From Candidatus Omnitrophota bacterium (lineage in GTDB: Bacteria; Omnitrophota; Gorgyraeia; Zapsychrales; Zapsychraceae), in contig JACKFL010000006.1 of assembly GCA_020632495.1 (NCBI GenBank), forward strand, positions 124,001 to 188,000: 64,000 nucleotides of DNA, written 5' to 3'. Numbering within the stretch: the first letter of the stretch is position 1; each line of letters opens with the position of its first letter. This document shows, one piece after another, positions 41,870 to 50,064 of this stretch. Position numbers and translations under genes: made by a program. A model generated the notes under the pieces. The model ran no database searches. It was not told the DNA's origin and saw nothing but the letters and a program-made list of their open reading frames with translations.

Positions 41870-42648
41870 ATTCCTGCCTCTATGAGATGGATGTCATGCA
41901 TTGCCGGGTCGCTCCCAAGCAGCACCGCTTTACTCACCGGATTTACATGTTCTATCTCGATCTTGATGAGCTTGACACGCTGTCACAAGAGCTTCCGCTG
42001 TTCAATCGCAACCGCCGCGCGTTGTTCGAATTTCGGGATAGTGACCATATCTGTTTCGGTCATACCGGCGTGAAGGAGAATGTCCTGGCTTACGTCCGCG
42101 GCAAAGGAGTCAATGAGCCCATCGCACGGGTGATGATGATGACCAATGTCCGTACAGCCGGATATGTGTTTAATCCTGTATCGTTTTATTTCTGCTTCGG
42201 ACCCGATCACCGCCCCGTTTGCGCGGTCGCTCAGGTCGGCAACACGTTCGGCGAGCTTAAACCGTTTTTCCTGGGGCCGGAAACCTTGCACAAAGACACC
42301 TTCCGTTCCGTTCAGAAGAAGTACTACTACATCTCACCGTTTATCGACCTGGATGTCCCGATGGACTTCCGGCTGAAGGTCCCGGGCGAGCGGCTTGATA
42401 TCCGCATCGACGACCTGAAAAAGGAACGGAAGTTCCTTTACACCACGATGACCGGCCAGCGCCGGCCGCTGACCAATATCGAGCTGTTGCGGGTGGGCAT
42501 CACGATACCGCTGGTCACATTGAAGGTTATCTTTCTGATTCACTGGCATGCCGCCGTATTGCATTTCATCAAGAAAATACCGCATCACAAAAAGCGTGAA
42601 AATCCTGAACTACAAAGGGAGGTCCAACGTGCATACAAAATACACTGA
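41860..42648 (+). CDS. DUF1365 family protein
   Basis: This 262-residue protein has the family segments MHCRVAPKQHRFTHRIYMFY, RVMMMTNVRTAGYVFNPVSF and AQVGNTFGEL. DUF1365 proteins are nearly always encoded with COG2907 and CFA-like enzymes in lipid-modification clusters. Its chemistry is not settled. It overlaps the flavoprotein gene by 10 bp and the next gene by 20 bp. Confidence 0.88.
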   Translation: MDLNSCLYEMDVMHCRVAPKQHRFTHRIYMFYLDLDELDTLSQELPLFNRNRRALFEFRDSDHICFGHTGVKENVLAYVRGKGVNEPIARVMMMTNVRTAGYVFNPVSFYFCFGPDHRPVCAVAQVGNTFGELKPFFLGPETLHKDTFRSVQKKYYYISPFIDLDVPMDFRLKVPGERLDIRIDDLKKERKFLYTTMTGQRRPLTNIELLRVGITIPLVTLKVIFLIHWHAAVLHFIKKIPHHKKRENPELQREVQRAYKIH

Positions 42649-43930
42649 CTTTGCGCCGCGGTGGTTCGACCGCCTGTGCCTGAAAATTATCGACTCGGTC
42701 TTCCGGCCCATGTCGCTCGGGAGTCTGGTTATGATCCTTCCCGACGGACGCCGTCTGAGCTACGGTAAAGGACACGAGATCGAGGCGGTGATCCAGATTC
42801 ACGATATGCGCTTTTTCCGCCGGTGCGTCCTGTTCGGGGCGGTCGGATTCGGTGAGGCTTATGTCGACGGAGATTGGAGTACTCCCGACATCACCGATGT
42901 GATCAGCTGGATGCTGTTGAATCACGAAAATCATCCCACGATTGCCGCCGACCGGGACAAGAAATCGCCGGTGAATTGGGTGGGAATGATCAATAAATGT
43001 TACGGCTGGTTCCGGCAGAACACCCTTCGCGGTAGCCGTCGTAACATTGCGGACCACTACGATCTGAACAACGATTTCTTCCGTCTGTGGCTGGACCCGA
43101 CCATGACCTACTCGGCCGCCTATTTTCAGGACCCCCAGCAGACGCTGGAGGAGGCGCAGGTCGCCAAGTACGATGTCCTGTGCCGAAAGCTGCAATTGCG
43201 CCCGACAGACCATGTCCTGGAGATCGGCACCGGCTGGGGAGGATTTGCCGAACACGCCGCGAAGCATTACGGCTGCCGGGTGACCACCGTCACCATTTCC
43301 AGGGAACAGTACAAGTACGCCAAGGAGCGGATCTTCCGCGCCGGGCTGACCGGGAGGGTGGACGTACAGCTGAAGGACTACCGACACTTGACGGGGACTT
43401 ATGATAAGGTCGCCTCGATAGAGATGATCGAAGCCGTTGGCCACAAGTATCTTAAGGACTACTTCGCGACCATTCACCGGGTCCTCAAAAAGGACGGTCT
43501 GGTGGCGATCCAGATGATCCTCTTCCCGGACCACCGCTACGAGATTGCCCGGCGGAATACGGATTGGATCCAGAAGCATATTTTCCCGGGCAGCCTGCTG
43601 CCCAGTGTGCGGTCCGTCCAGCAGGCAATCAATGCCACCGGCACGCTCAACCTTTACCACTACGAAGACATGACGCCGTCATATGCCAAAACGCTGAAAA
43701 TATGGTATCATTTGTTCAACAAGCAGATCGCCCGGGTCAAGAAACTCGGCATGGACGATCGGTTTGTTCGCAAGTGGAACTTCTACCTGTGCTACTGCGA
43801 GGCGGCCTTCAAAATGCGCAACATCAGCGTCGTCCAGGCCGTCTATTCCAGGCCCAACAACCTTAATCTTAACGATCCGCTCGAATTCGCTCTGTCCGAC
43901 AAGGACCAGGCGTTTATCGGGCAGTTGTAA
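42629..43930 (+). CDS. Cyclopropane-fatty-acyl-phospholipid synthase (CFA-type)
   Basis: Starting at the GTG at 42629, after AAAGGGAGGTCCAAC, the product is 433 residues. It has the lipid-binding N-terminal domain and the CFA core. Visible motifs are HYDLNNDFFRLWLDPTMTYS, LEIGTGWGGFAEHAAKHYGC, TTVTISREQYKYAKERI, SIEMIEAVGHKY and IFPGSLLPS. It transfers a methylene or methyl group from SAM to phospholipid acyl chains at the inner membrane. It is the second CFA-like enzyme of the operon, closer to classic Cfa. Confidence 0.92.
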   Translation: MHTKYTDFAPRWFDRLCLKIIDSVFRPMSLGSLVMILPDGRRLSYGKGHEIEAVIQIHDMRFFRRCVLFGAVGFGEAYVDGDWSTPDITDVISWMLLNHENHPTIAADRDKKSPVNWVGMINKCYGWFRQNTLRGSRRNIADHYDLNNDFFRLWLDPTMTYSAAYFQDPQQTLEEAQVAKYDVLCRKLQLRPTDHVLEIGTGWGGFAEHAAKHYGCRVTTVTISREQYKYAKERIFRAGLTGRVDVQLKDYRHLTGTYDKVASIEMIEAVGHKYLKDYFATIHRVLKKDGLVAIQMILFPDHRYEIARRNTDWIQKHIFPGSLLPSVRSVQQAINATGTLNLYHYEDMTPSYAKTLKIWYHLFNKQIARVKKLGMDDRFVRKWNFYLCYCEAAFKMRNISVVQAVYSRPNNLNLNDPLEFALSDKDQAFIGQL

Positions 43931-43934
43931 GCGT

Positions 43935-44501
43935 ATGCGTAAAACCGCCCTATTGACATTGTTCATCATCCTCAGCCTGCAGCCTCCAGTCATGGCCAAC
44001 ATAACCCGGGAGGTATCGTTCCGGGACTCTCACCGCGAGGGGGGAGTGGCCCTGGAACTCTTGGGAACGAGTACCAAAAAGCTGCTCTTTATGGACCTTT
44101 TTGTCGCGGGCTTTTATCTCGACAAAGATGCCGACCGCACCCATGCCCTCGATGACGTGGGCAAGCGTGTCGAAATCTCGTACTTCAAACCGGTCACCGC
44201 GCGCCGCTTTATCGATTTTATCGCCAAGCGCATGGAAAAGAATATGACCGCCGATGAATTCCGCCGCGTCCAGGCGCGCATCGATTCCCTGAGCGGCATA
44301 TTTGTCGATCTGCAGGCGGGCGATGTCTTTGCCATGACCTACATCCCGGGCGCGGGTACCCGCTTTGAACATAACGGCCGCGTACTCGGCACCGTTGCCG
44401 GTGCCGACTTCGGCAAGGGGATCTTCGCTACGTGGGTAGGTGATGAACCTTTCGACCGCACCGTCAAACGCCAGGTCCTCGGCCTGGACCCGTCACGTTA
44501 A
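43935..44501 (+). CDS. Exported chalcone-isomerase-like protein
   Basis: This 188-residue product has a signal peptide (residues 1-22, ending VMA). The mature part has the chalcone-isomerase-like fold (LLGTSTKKLLFMDLFVAGFYL, YFKPVTARRFIDFIAKRME, LGTVAGADFGKGIFATWVGD in parts), whose members bind fatty acids. It is the last gene of the MarR-headed operon. The start has no clear ribosome site. Confidence 0.82.
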   Translation: MRKTALLTLFIILSLQPPVMANITREVSFRDSHREGGVALELLGTSTKKLLFMDLFVAGFYLDKDADRTHALDDVGKRVEISYFKPVTARRFIDFIAKRMEKNMTADEFRRVQARIDSLSGIFVDLQAGDVFAMTYIPGAGTRFEHNGRVLGTVAGADFGKGIFATWVGDEPFDRTVKRQVLGLDPSR

Positions 44502-44556
44502 CCGCCGGCCCGTCCGCCCATCAATCGTCCGGACGGTCAATTATTCAGTAATTTAC

Positions 44557-44585
44557 TTGTTCGTGTTTCGGTCTGCTTGTAAAAT
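44557..44585 (+). promoter_or_regulatory. Sigma70-type promoter of the HAMP-like/DUF4019/SelO-like operon
   Basis: TTGTTC at 44557-44562, 17 bp, TAAAAT at 44580-44585. Start expected near 44592. A CCGTCCG/CGGACGG hairpin at about 44509-44537 may end the preceding operon. Confidence 0.6.
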
Positions 44586-44662
44586 ATAACTTATTCTGCT
44601 TCCCGAGGTTATGACACCGACCGCAAACCGATCCCGATCGTTACCAACTCCAAGGAGGACGC

Positions 44663-45124
44663 ATGCGCCACCCCGTGCGACGCGCCGATTTGATGCGGGT
44701 CAACCGCTTTCAGATACCGATCATGTGTATGACCATGGTCCCGACGTTTGTGTTTTGCTGTGCCAGCAGTATCCTTATCCTTTACGGACAGCGTGAGCTG
44801 ATTACGTATATCAATCAAACGCCGAATTTGACGCACACCGCGCTGGTGAACACCGGCGGCGCGTACCTGCTCGGTCTGGTGTGGCTGTTTTTCGCCATTG
44901 TTTACGCCTGGGCCAGGATCGTCTCCGGCCGGATGGTGGGCGCCATGGAACGGATTATCCGGGAGATGGATATGGTGATCCAGGGCGAAGACCGGGGCCG
45001 GATCAAGGCCCGCGACGGGGATTTCCTCGCCGGGCTGCTGCTCCCGCGAATCAATGCGTTAATCGAAAGGAGCCGGTCCAGCGCCCCCGCACCGCGGATG
45101 TGGAAAACGACGGAGGTTTTGTGA
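44663..45124 (+). CDS. Two-helix membrane protein with a HAMP-like segment
   Basis: This 153-residue protein has two membrane helices (about 20-42 and 66-88). After the second comes a HAMP-like stretch (IVSGRMVGAMERIIREMDMV and later GRIKARDGDFLAGLLLPRIN). It lacks any enzymatic output. Such orphan proteins may transmit a signal to a partner. The ATG follows CAAGGAGGACGC. Its stop overlaps the next start by one base. Confidence 0.65.
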   Translation: MRHPVRRADLMRVNRFQIPIMCMTMVPTFVFCCASSILILYGQRELITYINQTPNLTHTALVNTGGAYLLGLVWLFFAIVYAWARIVSGRMVGAMERIIREMDMVIQGEDRGRIKARDGDFLAGLLLPRINALIERSRSSAPAPRMWKTTEVL

Positions 45125-45579
45125 TGCGACGAGTGATGATGAGCGTGGCGGTCTTGTGCGTGAGTGTGATAACGCTGACCGCCACCACAGCATGGACGCA
45201 AAAGAAAGAGGTCGATCCGGCTACGCTGGAGGCCACGCTGGTGTGGCTGGCGGTGATGGACACGGGCTTGTACGAGGAGGGATGGAACCAATCCCATCCG
45301 CTTTTTCAGGGCAAAGTCGACCGCGAGGAATGGCTGGAAGAGATGCGCCGCGAGCGGTCCCCCTTGGGCGAGGTCAAATCCCGCGAGGTGTTTGACTCGG
45401 GCTATTTCGGAAAAATCCCCAATCATCCCGGCCTGGAGATGACGGTGATCCAGTTTCAGTCCGAGTTCGAAAACAAGCCGCGGGCCATTGAGACACTTTC
45501 CCCGGTGCGTATGAACGGCGGCCCCTGGAAGATCGGCGGATATGTCATCGCCGATTCGGCTGATTTCAAAGTTCAATAA
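45124..45579 (+). CDS. Exported DUF4019-like protein
   Basis: This 151-residue protein has a signal peptide (residues 1-26). The mature domain (WLAVMDTGLYEEGWNQSHPL, VMTVIQFQSEFENK-like stretch) resembles DUF4019. It is likely a small periplasmic protein of unknown role, translated by coupling with its upstream neighbour. Confidence 0.7.
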   Translation: MRRVMMSVAVLCVSVITLTATTAWTQKKEVDPATLEATLVWLAVMDTGLYEEGWNQSHPLFQGKVDREEWLEEMRRERSPLGEVKSREVFDSGYFGKIPNHPGLEMTVIQFQSEFENKPRAIETLSPVRMNGGPWKIGGYVIADSADFKVQ

Positions 45580-45585
45580 GGATTT

Positions 45586-47385
45586 ATGTATGATAAGTTT
45601 GATCAGATCGACGGTACGCATCCCTGGCGGGATGTAAGCCCGGAGGGCTATATCGACTATCCGGTCCGCTATCGTCCCGGCGGCCGGGTGATCTATTTCA
45701 ATTTTCCCCTCGCCCGTGAATTGGGACTGATTCCCAAGGACCATACCCGCCGCATCACTAAAAATCTAGAGCAGGTCATTCTCAAGACCTTTTCCCTGCA
45801 GATCCTCAACGAATACGACTGGGCCAACCGGCGCCGTTTTCCCAAAGACGGATACGAAGACCGACTGTACATGGCGACGCGTTATTTGCAGATCCAGCAT
45901 GACAATAAACGCGGCGAAACATCCGGTGACGGCCGCAGCATCTGGAACGGCAGCATTAGGACCCGTTCGAAGACCTATGATATCTCCAGTTGCGGCACCG
46001 GCGTGACGATCTTGTCTCCCGGGGCTCAGCAAACGGACCGGCCGATCCCCACCGGCAGCGACGAACTGGGATATGCCTCGGGCCTGGCCGATCTCGATGA
46101 GATGCTCGGCAGCGCCATCATGTCGGAAATTTTTTACCGCGAAGGATATCCTACCGAGCGCTGTCTGACGGTGATCGAATATCCGGACAAAACCGGTCTG
46201 GGCGTGCGCACCGCGCCCAATTTGATACGTCCCGCGCACTTGTTCCGTTACCTGAAGACCGGTCAGCTCTCCGAGTTGAAACGGTCCTTCGATTATTTCC
46301 TGCAGCGGCAGGAGGCCAATGGCGTGTATGAACTGCCTAAAAGCGCGCCGGGACGCTACTGGCGCGCGCTTGAGTATATCACCCGCACTCACGCGCGGCT
46401 GGCGGCGGTCATGGAGGAGGAGTATATCTTCAACTGGCTGGCGTGGGACGGCGACAACATGCTGGCCAGCGGCGCGATCCTGGATTACGGTTCGATCCGC
46501 CAGTTCGCGGCGAAACACAACAAATACCGTTACGAGGACGTCGACCGTTTTTCGACGACCCTGACAGAACAGCGCTACTGGGCGCGGAAGATCATCCAGA
46601 CCTTTATTCAGATGACGGATTTCATCGTCACCCGGGAAAAAAAGCCGTTGGAAGATTATGACGAGCATCCGGTCCTGGAAATTTTCGATGCCCACTTTCG
46701 CAGCGAGCGCAATCGCCGCATGCTGTGGCGTGTCGGCTTCACTCACGCGCAATGTGACCGCCTGTTGAAGCGATATCCGGACCGCGTGGAGGATTTCCGC
46801 AAAGTCCTCAACTACTTCGAACACATCAAGACCGCGGCCGGAGAAGGGCCGGTCCCCGACGGCATCGATCATCCGCCGGTGTTTTTAGTCCGGCATATCC
46901 TGCGCCTGCTGCCGGTGTTTGTATTGCATCACTATGAAGCCGGGAAATGGCCAATTATGGACGAAGCGGATTTCTGCAAGATCATGGCCGCGTCGTACGC
47001 CGGAGAGGCGGACCTGGAACTGAATGACTACCGCCGCCGCAAGGCGGTGGAATTCCAGCAGCGCTACAACCGGTTGATCCGCGTCGCCGGCGGTAACACC
47101 CGCAGTATCATGAAGCGCATCGCCGAACGTTCCGAGGTCATCAATCACCAGTTCCGCAAGACCGGAGACGGCCTGACCTGGATCGTCAATGAGGCGATCA
47201 AGGTCAGGCGCAAGATCGACGTCAATGAACTGCAGTCCACGATCGAACGTTTTATTCAGTCTCAGGTCCTCGTGCCCGGCAAATGGCATCCCATCCGGGA
47301 CGGGGAACTGCACGGCCGCACCATGAAATCGCGGCTGCTGCGCCGGATGCAGGAAAACCTGCAGATTTTCAGCGAAAAGATCTGA
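45586..47385 (+). CDS. Divergent SelO-like (YdiU/UPF0061) pseudokinase-fold protein
   Basis: This 599-residue protein shows SelO landmarks in order. These are GDGRSI (residues 114-119), a KGxG-like segment reading SCGTG (135-139), SEIFYREGYPTERCLTVIE (180-198), VRTAPNLIRPAHL (207-219), and DNM-x7-DYG (290-302), in which Asn291 and Asp300 have the nine-residue spacing of the metal-binding Asn/Asp of SelO. The usual Lys of the KGxG motif appears to be Cys136. SelO transfers AMP to proteins, so this protein may be an altered AMPylase or an inactive relative. The C-terminal 250 residues are helical and unlike typical SelO. It is six bases downstream of the DUF4019 gene. Confidence 0.65.
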   Translation: MYDKFDQIDGTHPWRDVSPEGYIDYPVRYRPGGRVIYFNFPLARELGLIPKDHTRRITKNLEQVILKTFSLQILNEYDWANRRRFPKDGYEDRLYMATRYLQIQHDNKRGETSGDGRSIWNGSIRTRSKTYDISSCGTGVTILSPGAQQTDRPIPTGSDELGYASGLADLDEMLGSAIMSEIFYREGYPTERCLTVIEYPDKTGLGVRTAPNLIRPAHLFRYLKTGQLSELKRSFDYFLQRQEANGVYELPKSAPGRYWRALEYITRTHARLAAVMEEEYIFNWLAWDGDNMLASGAILDYGSIRQFAAKHNKYRYEDVDRFSTTLTEQRYWARKIIQTFIQMTDFIVTREKKPLEDYDEHPVLEIFDAHFRSERNRRMLWRVGFTHAQCDRLLKRYPDRVEDFRKVLNYFEHIKTAAGEGPVPDGIDHPPVFLVRHILRLLPVFVLHHYEAGKWPIMDEADFCKIMAASYAGEADLELNDYRRRKAVEFQQRYNRLIRVAGGNTRSIMKRIAERSEVINHQFRKTGDGLTWIVNEAIKVRRKIDVNELQSTIERFIQSQVLVPGKWHPIRDGELHGRTMKSRLLRRMQENLQIFSEKI

Positions 47386-47437
47386 CCGGCAGCGGGTTGC
47401 GTCCCTTCAAAAAAAGCCTGTCCGGATTTCCATCCTG

Positions 47438-47446
47438 TGCTATAAT
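47438..47446 (+). promoter_or_regulatory. Extended -10 promoter of the ABC-F gene
   Basis: TGC directly before TATAAT (47441-47446) makes an extended -10; the -35 (CTGTCC) is poor. Start expected near 47453. Confidence 0.6.
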
Positions 47447-47478
47447 GCCCCCCCGATACAGCCTACGGAGACTTTAAT

Positions 47479-49113
47479 ATGATTTCAGTAAACAATATCG
47501 GTCTGCAGTACGGATCGCGCAAACTCTTTGACGGGGTCAATATCACGTTTTCCCCCGGCAACTGTTACGGATTGATCGGTGCCAACGGATCGGGAAAATC
47601 GACATTTCTGAAGATTTTGTCCGGGGACATCGAGTCGACGGCCGGCGATGTGATCATCGGGGAAGGCAAGCGTATGTCCGTCCTCAGGCAGGACCAGTTC
47701 GCCTATGACGAGTACGAGGTGTTGACCACGGTCCTCATGGGGCACAAGCGCCTTTACGCGGTCATGACCGAAAAAGACGCCCTCTACGCCAAACCCGACT
47801 TTTCGGATGAAGACGGGATCCGTGCCTCTGAGCTGGAAGGGGAGTTTGCCGAACTCGACGGCTGGAACGCGGAAAGTGATGCGGCCAAACTGCTTTCGGA
47901 CGTGGCTATCGGTGAAGAGCTGCACACACTGAAGATGAAGCAGTTGGAGGGGAGTCAAAAGGTCAAGGTCCTGCTGGCGCAGGCTTTATTCGGAGCCCCG
48001 GATATATTGCTCCTGGATGAGCCTACGAACCAGCTGGATGTCGAGACATCGATGTGGCTGGAAGACTTTCTCATCGACTTTCCAAACCTCGCGATCGTGG
48101 TTTCGCACGACCGGCATTTTCTCGACAAGGTGTGCACGCACATCTGCGACATCGATTTCGGCAAGATTCAACTCTATCCGGGAAACTATTCCTTCTGGCA
48201 GCAATCCAGCGAACTGGCCATGCGGCAGAAGCAGGAGTCCAACAAGAAGATTGAAGACAAACGCAAGGAACTCCAGAATTTCATCGCCCGGTTCAGCGCC
48301 AATGCATCCAAGTCCCGGCAGGCCACCTCACGCAAAAAGATCCTGGAAAATCTGACCCTCAGCGATATTAAGCCCTCTTCCCGCAAGTACCCTTATATTG
48401 GATTTGAGTCCGAGCGCGAGGCCGGCAACGATCTGCTGCATATCGATCATCTCAGCAAATCCGTCGATGGGCAGCCGATGTTCAAGGACCTCTCGATCAC
48501 CATTGAAAAGGGCGATAAAGTGGCCTTCGTGGGCCGCAACGACCTTTCCAAGACCACCCTGTTCGAGGTGCTGACGGGGGAAGAGAAGCCGGACAAGGGA
48601 TCGTTCAAATGGGGGGCAACCACTTCGCAGGCCTATTTTCCCAAGGAAAATGACAGGTACTTTTCGCGGGATTTGATCGTCGTCGACTGGCTTCGCCAAT
48701 TTTCCACCGAACAGGACGAGCAGTATATCCGCGGCTTTCTCGGCCGGATGCTCTTCTCGGGAGAGGAATCCCAGAAGAGCGTGACCGTCCTCTCAGGGGG
48801 CGAAAAAGTCCGCTGTATGTTGTCGCGGATGATGATGGCCCAGGCCAATGTCCTGATTTTTGACGAACCCACCAACCACCTTGATCTCGAGTCCATCTCG
48901 GCCCTGAACGCCGGGATGAGCAAGTTCAACGGCACCATCCTGTTTTCTTCGCATGATCACGAATTGGTCCAGACCGTGGCCAACCGGATTATCGAAATCA
49001 CCCCGGTCGGCTATATCGACAAACAGGGAATCACCTTTGACGAGTACCTCGCCGATGAGACCATCAAGAAGCGCCGGCAGGAACTCTACCAAAGCAGCGC
49101 GGTCGTCTCCTGA
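47479..49113 (+). CDS. ABC-F ATPase (YbiT-like) with degenerate second P-loop
   Basis: This 544-residue soluble protein has two ABC domains joined by a linker and no membrane part, as in ribosome-acting ABC-F factors. Domain 1 has Walker A GANGSGKST (34-42), signature LEGSQKVKV and DEPTNQLD. Domain 2 has a degenerate Walker A, GRNDLSKTT (about 353-361), a normal LSGGEKVR and DEPTNHLD. The pattern fits the YbiT branch. It probably modulates translation; antibiotic-resistance function cannot be inferred. Confidence 0.92.
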   Translation: MISVNNIGLQYGSRKLFDGVNITFSPGNCYGLIGANGSGKSTFLKILSGDIESTAGDVIIGEGKRMSVLRQDQFAYDEYEVLTTVLMGHKRLYAVMTEKDALYAKPDFSDEDGIRASELEGEFAELDGWNAESDAAKLLSDVAIGEELHTLKMKQLEGSQKVKVLLAQALFGAPDILLLDEPTNQLDVETSMWLEDFLIDFPNLAIVVSHDRHFLDKVCTHICDIDFGKIQLYPGNYSFWQQSSELAMRQKQESNKKIEDKRKELQNFIARFSANASKSRQATSRKKILENLTLSDIKPSSRKYPYIGFESEREAGNDLLHIDHLSKSVDGQPMFKDLSITIEKGDKVAFVGRNDLSKTTLFEVLTGEEKPDKGSFKWGATTSQAYFPKENDRYFSRDLIVVDWLRQFSTEQDEQYIRGFLGRMLFSGEESQKSVTVLSGGEKVRCMLSRMMMAQANVLIFDEPTNHLDLESISALNAGMSKFNGTILFSSHDHELVQTVANRIIEITPVGYIDKQGITFDEYLADETIKKRRQELYQSSAVVS

Positions 49114-49225
49114 GATACTCCCGTTTCCTTCCTAAGTAGTTTCCCGGATACAAATATTAATAGTATTTATATATAATACCCCAAAATTTATAACCTGACC
49201 GTATTCGAAAGGAGACAAGGGCGCT

Positions 49226-50047
49226 ATGGGAACTCTCTTCCAAAGCCTCATCCACTCGGCCTTGAGCGGTATCTGGTTTATCAAGCCTCCGCAGGACGTT
49301 TCGTTGGACGGATACCGGATCGACAAGGTCATTCATTACACTGATACAGTGGTCGCGATTTATATGGCGGTCGTTGTCCTGTCACTGGTGTATTTCATCG
49401 TTCGCTACCGGGCCCGCCCCGGGCACAAGGCCGTTTATGAACGCGGTGACAAGAAAATATACATCGTAGCGACGGTGGTGCTGGGTTTTACCGTATTTTT
49501 CTCCATCGATGCGGTGATTGAGGCGATGGCCTTCAAGGATCTTAAGGAGGCCTTCTGGAATTTTCCCAAGGGCGCGAATGTCGTGCGCGTGGAGGTGATG
49601 CCGCAACAGTTCGCCTGGAATATCCGCTACGCCGGTCCGGACGGATATTTCGCCACCGACGACGATATCATCGCCCCGCAGAACCAGATGCATATCCCGG
49701 TCGATACACCGGTGGTGGTGCAGATGGCTCCGATGGACGTTATTCATACCTTCTATATACCACACTTTCGTATCAAACAGGATGCGACGCCCGGCATGAT
49801 CACCTCTTTCTGGTTTCAGGCCAAGGAAAGCGGGAAATTCGAGATCGCCTGCGCCGAACTGTGCGGGAACGGACATTACCGGATGCGCGGATTCCTCACC
49901 GTCGATTCACCGGAGGACTTTCAAGCCTGGCTCGAAGAACTTCGCCAGGAGCAGGAAGAAACCGACGACTGGAGTGACTGGGGTGAAGAAGATGATGACA
50001 GCGGCGTCCCGCAGGACTGGGGCTGGCCGTGGAACAAGAAAATATAA
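49226..50047 (+). CDS. coxB: Cytochrome c oxidase subunit II
   Basis: This 273-residue subunit has two N-terminal membrane helices (about 38-56 and 73-93) and a periplasmic cupredoxin domain. The CuA site is complete: His in DVIHTFYIPHFRIKQ, then CAELCGNGHYRM with the C-x3-C-x3-H-x2-M pattern. The C-terminus is highly acidic. No heme c motif (CxxCH) is attached. An AT-rich region with TATAAT at 49172-49177 lies upstream. It heads the oxidase operon. Confidence 0.94.
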   Translation: MGTLFQSLIHSALSGIWFIKPPQDVSLDGYRIDKVIHYTDTVVAIYMAVVVLSLVYFIVRYRARPGHKAVYERGDKKIYIVATVVLGFTVFFSIDAVIEAMAFKDLKEAFWNFPKGANVVRVEVMPQQFAWNIRYAGPDGYFATDDDIIAPQNQMHIPVDTPVVVQMAPMDVIHTFYIPHFRIKQDATPGMITSFWFQAKESGKFEIACAELCGNGHYRMRGFLTVDSPEDFQAWLEELRQEQEETDDWSDWGEEDDDSGVPQDWGWPWNKKI

Positions 50048-50064
50048 AAGGGGGAGAGAGTTAT

